From: a virus
Reading direction: 5' to 3' (one strand)
DNA length: 64,000 nt
IMG/VR virus record: IMGVR_UViG_3300013126_000023
Location: 1-64,000 of that record
This document shows positions 60,296 to 64,000 of the stretch, piece by piece. Within the stretch, counting starts at the first letter, position 1. Each line of letters starts with the position of its first letter. A program made the translations under genes and the position numbers. The notes below the pieces were generated by a model. It searched no databases, had not been told where the DNA came from, and saw only the letters and a list, made by a program, of their open reading frames with translations.

Positions 60296-60829
60296 ATGAG
60301 TGAAGTTAAACAAGAAGTTAAACCTTTATCAAGAAGTGAGCGTGAAGCCAAAATAAAAGATAAGGCTGGGTTTATAATTGTATTTTTAGCAGCAGTTTTA
60401 GCAATAAACACTATGCTTGGCGGCAGTAATAGTAGCAAGATACAGAACAATACTATTCAAGCAAATAATATGTGGGCTTGGTACCAAGCCAAAAATGTAC
60501 GAGGCGTTCTGTATGAGATTAGTGCCGCTGAAGCCAACAAACCAGAAAATGCTGAAAAATTTCTTGCCGAAGCTAAACGTATGAGTGATGACAAGAAAGA
60601 AATCATGGAGAAGGCAAAAGTCTTAGAAGCAGAAAGAGATGCTGCTAAATTAAAGTCTCCTTGGTTTACCTGGGGCGGTAGTGTTTTACAAATAGCAATC
60701 GTTCTTTTAACTGCTAGTATTCTTGCAGTAAGTATGCCAATGTTTTACATTAGCACAATAGTTGGAGCCGTAGGTTCTTTTCTAGTTAGCCAAGCAATAT
60801 GGATGTGGATCCCATGGTTAAGTGTTTAA
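60296..60829 (+). CDS. Two-TM-hairpin membrane protein (DUF4337-like)
   Basis: A 177-residue protein. A membrane segment (GFIIVFLAAVLAINTMLGG, residues about 24-42) precedes NNTIQANNMWAWYQAKNVRGVLYEISAAEAN, a pattern typical of the DUF4337 family (QxxAxxxWxxYQAKxIKxxLYE). A charged coiled region (EAKRMSDDKKEIMEKAKVLEAERDAAK) follows, then one or two C-terminal membrane segments. AGGGAG ribosome site. Family function is unknown; members are common in bacteria. It is transcribed away from the cyclase from the shared late promoter. Confidence 0.7.
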   Translation: MSEVKQEVKPLSRSEREAKIKDKAGFIIVFLAAVLAINTMLGGSNSSKIQNNTIQANNMWAWYQAKNVRGVLYEISAAEANKPENAEKFLAEAKRMSDDKKEIMEKAKVLEAERDAAKLKSPWFTWGGSVLQIAIVLLTASILAVSMPMFYISTIVGAVGSFLVSQAIWMWIPWLSV

Positions 60830-61002
60830 TAGGATTAAGTTTTTTACTTATTGCTGGGTGTGGAGATTTTTACAGATACCCGTGTCAAAATCCAGATAAT
60901 TGGGAAAAAGATATTTGTAAAAAACCCTATTGCGAAATAAATCGTTCATGTCCAGAACATATCTTTAAGGAAGATTTAAAAGATAAGGAATGTAAAAAAT
61001 GA
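60814..61002 (+). CDS. Small lipoprotein
   Basis: A 62-residue protein from MVKCLIGLSFLLIAGCGDFYRYPCQ. LLIAGC is a lipobox, so the mature chain would begin at the lipidated Cys in the outer or inner membrane. Five more cysteines follow (PCQNP, ICKKPYCEINRSCPEH, ECKK), suggesting disulphides. ATG 60814 is favoured over one 15 bases upstream because it gives a normal-length lipoprotein signal. It overlaps the preceding gene by 16 bases. Small phage lipoproteins can block superinfection or act as outer spanins; both are options here. Confidence 0.65.
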   Translation: MVKCLIGLSFLLIAGCGDFYRYPCQNPDNWEKDICKKPYCEINRSCPEHIFKEDLKDKECKK

Positions 61003-61391
61003 AGGAAATGTTTGATAAACTTATAGGACAGGAAGGAGATAAACCTTCAGCGTCCGATAAATCCGAAAAACGTAGTAAACCAGGTGAAAGATATACAGAA
61101 AATGAGCTCATGGTTCGACTTAAGTTTATTATTGGTTGCTGCTTGGCTTTCACTCTTATTGGAATTGTATTTACCGTTCTTTATTCTATTATGTTTGTTA
61201 CCCAACCTCTTAATGCAATCAGTCCGATCGATCAGAAATTTTTTGAATTGATTATACCTGTTGCCACATTTCTTTGTGGTACATTATCGGGTATTATGTT
61301 AGCAGGTACAGGGAAGGAAGCGGCGATGGCTGGTGCAGCAGCTCAAAGGCAGGCTGACAAAGAAAAGAAAGATGAAACTAAATCGTCTTGA
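60999..61391 (+). CDS. Two-TM membrane protein, conserved in T4-like marine phages
   Basis: A 130-residue protein. A charged N-terminus (MKEMFDKLIGQEGDKPSASDKSEKRSKPGERYTENELMVRLK) precedes one membrane segment (FIIGCCLAFTLIGIVFTVLYSIMFV) and a second one (FELIIPVATFLCGTLSGIMLAG), with SPIDQKFFELI between them. The IDQKFFELIxPxxTFLxGTxSGxML signature is familiar from small cyanophage membrane proteins. The tail is Ala/Lys-rich. Holin-like topology is possible, but holin function is not shown. ATGA overlap with the lipoprotein gene. Confidence 0.65.
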   Translation: MKEMFDKLIGQEGDKPSASDKSEKRSKPGERYTENELMVRLKFIIGCCLAFTLIGIVFTVLYSIMFVTQPLNAISPIDQKFFELIIPVATFLCGTLSGIMLAGTGKEAAMAGAAAQRQADKEKKDETKSS

Positions 61392-61509
61392 TTGGTTGTT
61401 AGATGTATGGGTCGCGTATAGTCTAATATGGATATACGCACCATATATTATGATGCCGAAAGAAGTGGAAGCGGGGGTTGGAATCGCACCAACGTCCTCT
61501 GGATTATGA
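61372..61509 (+). CDS. Possible 45-residue membrane peptide, overlapping tRNA antisense
   Basis: Open frame MKLNRLDWLLDVWVAYSLIWIYAPYIMMPKEVEAG... starting inside the previous gene. The first 30 residues are aromatic and membrane-like, which looks protein-coding, but the last 15 codons run antisense through the tRNA-Met gene and no ribosome site is obvious. Real only if translation is coupled to the upstream gene. Confidence 0.3.
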   Translation: MKLNRLDWLLDVWVAYSLIWIYAPYIMMPKEVEAGVGIAPTSSGL

Positions 61510-61540
61510 GTCCAGCGTTCTACTTCTGAACTACCCCGCA
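61466..61540 (-). tRNA. tRNA with CAT anticodon (Met type)
   Basis: Cloverleaf read on the minus strand: acceptor TGCGGGG/CCCCGCT, D arm GTTC/GAAC, anticodon stem CTGGA/TCCAG with loop CTCATAA, T arm GTTGG/CCAAC, encoded TCCA end. The first acceptor pair is a T-T mismatch, which recalls initiator tRNAs, but the anticodon stem lacks the initiator GGG/CCC pairs. Elongator or initiator status is therefore undecided. Confidence 0.85.
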
Positions 61541-61550
61541 TTTGATCTAT

Positions 61551-61558
61551 TATTTATA
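61551..61558 (-). promoter_or_regulatory. T4-type late promoter between tRNA genes
   Basis: Exact TATAAATA on the minus strand in the 18-base space between two tRNA genes, 10 bases before the first nucleotide of the CAT tRNA at 61540. Could boost that tRNA late. Spacing fits, but chance occurrence in an AT-rich spacer is possible. Confidence 0.45.
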
Positions 61559-61638
<80 letters not shown>

Positions 61639-61640
61639 TC

Positions 61641-61731
61641 TGGTGCCCAAGGCCGGAATCGAACCGGCACGCCCCTTTCGGAAAGCGAGAGATTTTAAGT
61701 CTCTTGTGTCTACCTGTTTCACCACTCGGGC
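61641..61731 (-). tRNA. tRNA-Leu (TAA)
   Basis: Minus-strand cloverleaf with acceptor GCCCGAG/CTTGGGC, anticodon loop CTTAAAA (anticodon TAA) and the long variable arm (CGCTTTCCGAAAGGGGCG region) of class II tRNAs, plus encoded CCA. TTA is a frequent Leu codon in this AT-rich genome, so the tRNA suits the phage. First of the three tRNAs after the promoter. Confidence 0.95.
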
Positions 61732-61739
61732 TAATTATT

Positions 61740-61768
61740 ATTATATAATACTCAGGTGATAATGTCAA
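61740..61768 (-). promoter_or_regulatory. Consensus sigma70 promoter of the tRNA array
   Basis: Minus strand TTGACA (61768-61763), 17-base spacer, TATAAT (61745-61740): perfect boxes, nine bases before the 5' end of tRNA-Leu. Transcription would begin almost at the mature tRNA end, leaving a very short leader. Confidence 0.85.
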
Positions 61769-61785
61769 GAGTAAAGTTAATCAAA

Positions 61786-61908
61786 TTACTTACCCTGCCC
61801 TCTGTATTTTTTATGACTACGTTTAACATACTTATTCATAGTAGCAGTTTTTGAACCATTTTGTTTAGTTCTTTTTTCTATACTTTTGTGCTTTTTTTCT
61901 ACAGACAT
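61786..61908 (-). CDS. Small basic conserved protein (KKYRGQGK type)
   Basis: A 40-residue, very basic protein, MSVEKKHKSIEKRTKQNG...KRSHKKYRGQGK. The ending K(R/K)SxKKYRGQG is a pattern I recognise from tiny proteins of T4-like cyanophages. It overlaps no other gene and has an AGAATTGAT-like weak ribosome site. Nucleic-acid binding is likely from charge. Too short for most gene scans. Confidence 0.65.
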   Translation of the reverse strand: MSVEKKHKSIEKRTKQNGSKTATMNKYVKRSHKKYRGQGK

Positions 61909-61909
61909 A

Positions 61910-62188
61910 TCAATTCTCCACTTGTGGGTCTACGCCTTGATTCTTAGTTCCTCTTTTATAAGATTCACTAGTTAAATTTTTATCATGATTAGTAATAGTT
62001 TTTCTATTACATTCAGTGCATAACGAGTAATAAAATTTATGTTTTACCGGGCCACCTACCCATTTATAATTTGTCTCTATAACTTCAAATAATTGATTTA
62101 ATTTATCAACACATTGTAAAGGGTCGCAAGTAACTAAACCCGTTTTTGGATCAATGTGAATAACTGGACCATGTTTAATTTTTTTCAT
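61910..62188 (-). CDS. Small protein with half zinc-finger, unknown function
   Basis: A 92-residue protein: MKKIKHGPVIHIDPKTGLVTCDPLQCVDKLNQLFEVIETNYKWVGGPVKHKFYYSLCTECNRKTITNHDKN. Four cysteines (TCDPLQC and LCTEC) could hold one zinc ion. Basic C-terminus. I know no family. It shares a transcript with the LSm-like gene before it (one base apart) and the 40-residue basic protein after it. Confidence 0.5.
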   Translation of the reverse strand: MKKIKHGPVIHIDPKTGLVTCDPLQCVDKLNQLFEVIETNYKWVGGPVKHKFYYSLCTECNRKTITNHDKNLTSESYKRGTKNQGVDPQVEN

Positions 62189-62189
62189 A

Positions 62190-62492
62190 TCACATATTTT
62201 TTATTACTTTAGTATCTTGAATAGTTATGTTCTCATTGAAAACCATATTGTATTGATTTTCCAATTCAAGTGCAGGGTCTGCCATCCAAACAATTTTATC
62301 TAGTTCTACTCCTACGGTATGACCTTTGGTATATCCTGCATATGGTATCAGTCCCATAGCATGTTTTTCAATTGTAGATTGCGAAGGTATAATTGCTATA
62401 GCGCAAGGCTTCACAACCATCATTCTATTTTCTTCTCTATAAACTTGTCCAATAATTTCTTCAGCTGTCACTAATTTTATAAGTTTAATCAT
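62190..62492 (-). CDS. LSm/Hfq-like small beta protein
   Basis: A 100-residue protein, MIKLIKLVTAEEIIGQVYREENRMMVVKPCAIAIIPS...LIPYAGYTKGHTVGVELDKIVWMADPALELENQYN. The KLVTxEEIIGxV...xxVxxPxxIxxxP...GLxPYxxxxxxxxVxxxxxxIxxxxxPxxxLxxxYN layout matches the small LSm-like proteins of T4-like marine phages (Sm1- and Sm2-like strands separated by a loop). RNA binding is inferred from fold. ATG 62492 with GAGGTG upstream is preferred to the GTG six bases earlier. Confidence 0.65.
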   Translation of the reverse strand: MIKLIKLVTAEEIIGQVYREENRMMVVKPCAIAIIPSQSTIEKHAMGLIPYAGYTKGHTVGVELDKIVWMADPALELENQYNMVFNENITIQDTKVIKNM

Positions 62493-62505
62493 GGTCACCT
62501 CAATG

Positions 62506-62525
62506 AAAAGGGGGATTTCTCCCCC
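62506..62525 (-). terminator. Rho-independent terminator
   Basis: Stem GGGGGA / TCCCCC with a GAAA tetraloop on the minus strand, followed by TTTTC. It lies six bases past the stop of the 34-residue gene and ends the hsp20 transcript. Confidence 0.85.
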
Positions 62526-62530
62526 TATTA

Positions 62531-62635
62531 CTACTTACGATTTTTGACGTATTCTTGAACTTGTTTTTCAATTCTCATACGCCTTCCTTCACCTATACTT
62601 TCTAAACATTTCCAAATCGTTTTTAGTATTTTCAT
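62531..62635 (-). CDS. 34-residue conserved basic peptide
   Basis: MKILKTIWKCLESIGEGRRMRIEKQVQEYVKNRK, read here in part only: a basic amphipathic helix. The ATG overlaps the stop of the upstream 52-residue gene (ATGA) and has AAGGGGC as ribosome site. Placed between two tiny genes and a strong terminator. Position, overlap and ribosome site support coding; function unknown. Confidence 0.6.
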   Translation of the reverse strand: MKILKTIWKCLESIGEGRRMRIEKQVQEYVKNRK

Positions 62636-62790
62636 AAAAGCCCCTTACGTTTAAGACATTTCTCTCTGTAATCGAAGTCGGCACGGTCTATGCTTTTAGA
62701 TAGGTAAACTTCAGCATAGTTAGGCAATTTAAAAATATTACTAATAAGCCTGATTATCCGTGCATAAAATGCACGGATTTTAAGCGGCAT
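62632..62790 (-). CDS. 52-residue DUF3563-like protein
   Basis: Begins MPLKIRAFYARIIRL and contains PNYAEVYLSKSIDRADFDYREKCLKRKGLL. The Y-L-x-x-S-x-D-x-x-D-x-x-x-R-x-x-x-L segment is the pattern of DUF3563 proteins, which are short and of unknown function. Its ATG lies inside the last codons of hsp20 (overlap of 11 bases), so it is translated from the same mRNA. A perfect inverted repeat (62760-62782) lies within its first codons. Confidence 0.6.
   Translation of the reverse strand: MPLKIRAFYARIIRLISNIFKLPNYAEVYLSKSIDRADFDYREKCLKRKGLL
62760..62784 (-). repeat. Perfect hairpin over the hsp20 / small-gene junction
   Basis: AATCCGTGCAT and ATGCACGGATT around a three-base TTT loop, forming 11 perfect pairs. 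It covers the hsp20 stop region and codons 4-11 of the downstream gene. No T-run follows on the minus strand, so it is more likely a translational or mRNA-stability element than a terminator. Confidence 0.6.
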
Positions 62791-63271
62791 CTTTGGATTC
62801 TGTTAAAAGTTGTCTTTTACTAGATTTTTTTTCGCCATCTGTTACTTCAATTTTGCGAGGCTTTTTATGTTCTGGAATAATTTTTTCCAAAACAATCTTT
62901 AGCATTCCATTAAACATCTCTGCATTTTCAATTTCTATTTGATCATCTAAGGCAAATGTTCTAGTAAATGCCCTATTAGCAATACCCTTAAATAGAAAAT
63001 TATCCTGATCGTCAGCAGAAGATCCTGAAATAACTAATTTATTATCTTCCAAGGTAATTTCAATATCGGATTTAGCAAATCCAGCAACAGCTAATTCGAT
63101 AACATACTTGTTATCTTCTACCTTGCGAATATTATATGGTGGATAGTTAGGAATATTTTTGGTCAAATCATCGTGTAGCTTAGCCATACGATTCCAATTA
63201 TCATCGAAACCAACATAGAACTTATCTAAGTCCTTAAACATATCCAAAACGTTACGTGGTACTAGTGTCAT
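62780..63271 (-). CDS. hsp20: Hsp20-family small heat-shock protein
   Basis: A 163-residue alpha-crystallin-domain protein like bacterial IbpA: NIRKVEDNKYVIELAVAGFAKSDIEITLEDNKLVISG (domain start, residues about 53-90), FTRTFALDDQIEIENAEMFNGMLKIVLEKIIPEHKKPRKIEV (the hallmark GMLxIxLE and IPEHKKPRxIxI end). Small heat-shock proteins hold unfolding proteins; T4-like cyanophages carry a copy that may help capsid or fibre assembly. AGGAGAATT ribosome site. It follows regA after a 126-base leader with strong secondary structure. The IPxI anchor motif itself is not obvious in the tail. Confidence 0.93.
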   Translation of the reverse strand: MTLVPRNVLDMFKDLDKFYVGFDDNWNRMAKLHDDLTKNIPNYPPYNIRKVEDNKYVIELAVAGFAKSDIEITLEDNKLVISGSSADDQDNFLFKGIANRAFTRTFALDDQIEIENAEMFNGMLKIVLEKIIPEHKKPRKIEVTDGEKKSSKRQLLTESKDAA

Positions 63272-63303
63272 ATTAATTCTCCTATTAAGCGAGTATAAAA
63301 ATT

Positions 63304-63381
63304 AACCAACCCATATGGCGTTGGCACCAGTGGACATTTTACTAGCCTTCGCTGGCATGCTAGTTCCCATCCCGGGGAATA
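63304..63381 (-). ncRNA. Candidate structured leader RNA upstream of hsp20
   Basis: On the minus strand: TTCCC/GGGAA, ACTAGC/GCTAGT with a 12-base loop, and CCAAC/GTTGG with a nine-base loop. The 12-base loop contains GCCAG, which can pair with CTGGT just 3' of the second stem, giving a pseudoknot. The block is compact, GC-richer than its surroundings, and lies between regA and the hsp20 ribosome site. T4-like marine phages are known to carry wcaG and manA motif RNAs; identity with either is not tested. Confidence 0.5.
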
Positions 63382-63397
63382 TAATATATATAAAACT

Positions 63398-63826
63398 TTA
63401 TTCTACTGTTTGCTTCTTTTTGCCAATATTATATTTAGTTTGCAAATTCCAGTCGTCTTTTTCTTTAAATGAAATAACTTTTATCTGAGACAAAGGCGCA
63501 ATATCTAAAAATTTATTGCTGTCTATAATTTTTACTAAACCCCAATCAACTAGCAGTTTAGCAATAGTATTACGCCTTTGTATGTCATTGTCTGTTAAGT
63601 CAGCATGCTTGCCATCTAATGCGAATAATTCTTTGAAATGAACTATATAATATCTACCTTGCTTATGTAAAATATGACAAGATTGATATAAAATTTTATC
63701 GCTTCTAGAGGCTACACCTATTCTAGTTAAAGTTTCTCTGACCTTTAGAAAATCATCAGGTTTTACGAGTGTAACTTCTAATGGACAGTACCCAGGGAAA
63801 TCTATTTTGAAAACATCATCAGCCAT
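63398..63826 (-). CDS. regA: RegA translational repressor
   Basis: A 142-residue protein (T4 RegA has 122). PLEVTLVKPDDFLKVRETLTRIGVASRSDKILYQSCHILHKQGRYYIVHFKELFALDGK and VKIIDSNKFLDI...SQIKVISFKEKDDWNLQTKYNIG match RegA along its length, including YQSCHIL and YYIVHFKEL. RegA binds the start regions of many early mRNAs, including its own, and shuts off their translation. ATG 63826 is preferred to the GTG three codons earlier, because AAAGGTGG sits at the right distance. It overlaps the gp62 stop by eight bases, the T4 order 62-regA. Confidence 0.95.
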   Translation of the reverse strand: MADDVFKIDFPGYCPLEVTLVKPDDFLKVRETLTRIGVASRSDKILYQSCHILHKQGRYYIVHFKELFALDGKHADLTDNDIQRRNTIAKLLVDWGLVKIIDSNKFLDIAPLSQIKVISFKEKDDWNLQTKYNIGKKKQTVE

Positions 63827-64000
63827 GCCTACCACCTTTGGACAATCTTGTTTTTAATATTTTTATTGTAGAATCATCGAGAAGAGGTAGTACTTGACGC
63901 GCCTTGTCTGTGCTATAGCCATAGTATTCTTTTACAATCTCGATCGCCTCAATCTTTTCAGGCTTGAGCCATTTATTGAATCTTTTTTTGGCTCTGATTA
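63819..64000 (-). CDS. 62: Clamp-loader small subunit gp62, C-terminal fragment
   Basis: Partial gene entering from the right edge; about 59 C-terminal residues, ending KRFNKWLKPEKIEAIEIV, YYGYSTDKARQVLPLLDD and LKTRLSKGGR. The YYGYSxxKAxxxLxLL...GG end and the position directly before regA match gp62 of T4-like phages, which with gp44 loads the gp45 sliding clamp. The ribosome site for regA (AAAGGTGG) lies within its last codons, so the two are translationally linked. Confidence 0.85.
   Translation of the reverse strand, partial: IRAKKRFNKWLKPEKIEAIEIVKEYYGYSTDKARQVLPLLDDSTIKILKTRLSKGGRHG

Noticed and set aside
61372-61509. Confident call of a 45-residue membrane peptide
   Set aside because: Its last third is antisense to a tRNA and no ribosome site is seen, so it is listed at low confidence only.
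63304-63381. Glutamine riboswitch-like (glnA/downstream-peptide) RNA
   Set aside because: The conserved GGGACGGAAGUAGG-type segment is not present.

Overview
This 64 kb window is part of the genome of a T4-like (myovirus) bacteriophage. It is AT-rich and packed edge to edge, and nearly all genes lie on the minus strand, usually with ATGA stop/start overlaps. The T4 core replication genes are clear: DNA polymerase gp43, UvsX recombinase, gp41 helicase, RegA and the C-terminus of clamp-loader gp62. The virion proteins resemble those of T4-like cyanophages and pelagiphages. Every convincing early promoter is a near-perfect sigma70 promoter, and a proteobacterial-type RpoZ-like protein is encoded, so the host is probably a Gram-negative proteobacterium. 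The sequence alone does not name it.

Layout (transcription mostly right to left). 1-22 kb: adhesin/tail-fibre arsenal. It holds four kelch-like paralogues, an S74-chaperone fibre, three glycine-rich proteins, small structural proteins, a 2OG-Fe(II) oxygenase and one 2,724-residue repeat fibre with a cupredoxin-like insert. 22-33 kb: a collagen-like fibre encoded with two 2OG-oxygenase-like proteins, a SAM methyltransferase and a GT2 glycosyltransferase, plus a 1,150-residue virion protein. 33-44 kb: late proteins including a Dps-like ferritin, a nucleotidyltransferase fusion, a ligase-fold protein and an HExxH protease. 44-54 kb: early/replication region with small regulators (winged HTH, HNH, RpoZ-like, SWIM finger) and gp41, UvsX and DNA polymerase. 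54-59 kb: a plus-strand cassette of exported and membrane proteins, with a low-complexity Asn/Thr/Ser protein. 59-61.4 kb: a class III nucleotide cyclase back to back with a plus-strand membrane/lipoprotein cluster (DUF4337-like 2-TM protein, lipoprotein, 2-TM protein). 61.4-64 kb: three tRNAs, small conserved proteins, Hsp20 with a structured leader, RegA and partial gp62.

Regulation is readable. T4-type late promoters (TATAAATA, or AATAAATA/CATAAATA variants) stand in front of the late operons. Five sigma70 promoters, all with TATAAT and exactly 17-bp spacing, serve early genes and the tRNAs. Rho-independent terminators separate early from late units. No intergenic gap exceeds about 130 bases, apart from the tRNA stretch.

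The most interesting material is: the collagen-like fibre with its neighbouring oxygenases and glycosyltransferase; the phage class III cyclase flanked by membrane proteins and sharing a bidirectional late promoter; the phage RpoZ-like protein; the pseudoknot-like leader of hsp20; and a GC-rich non-coding block at 46.2 kb.
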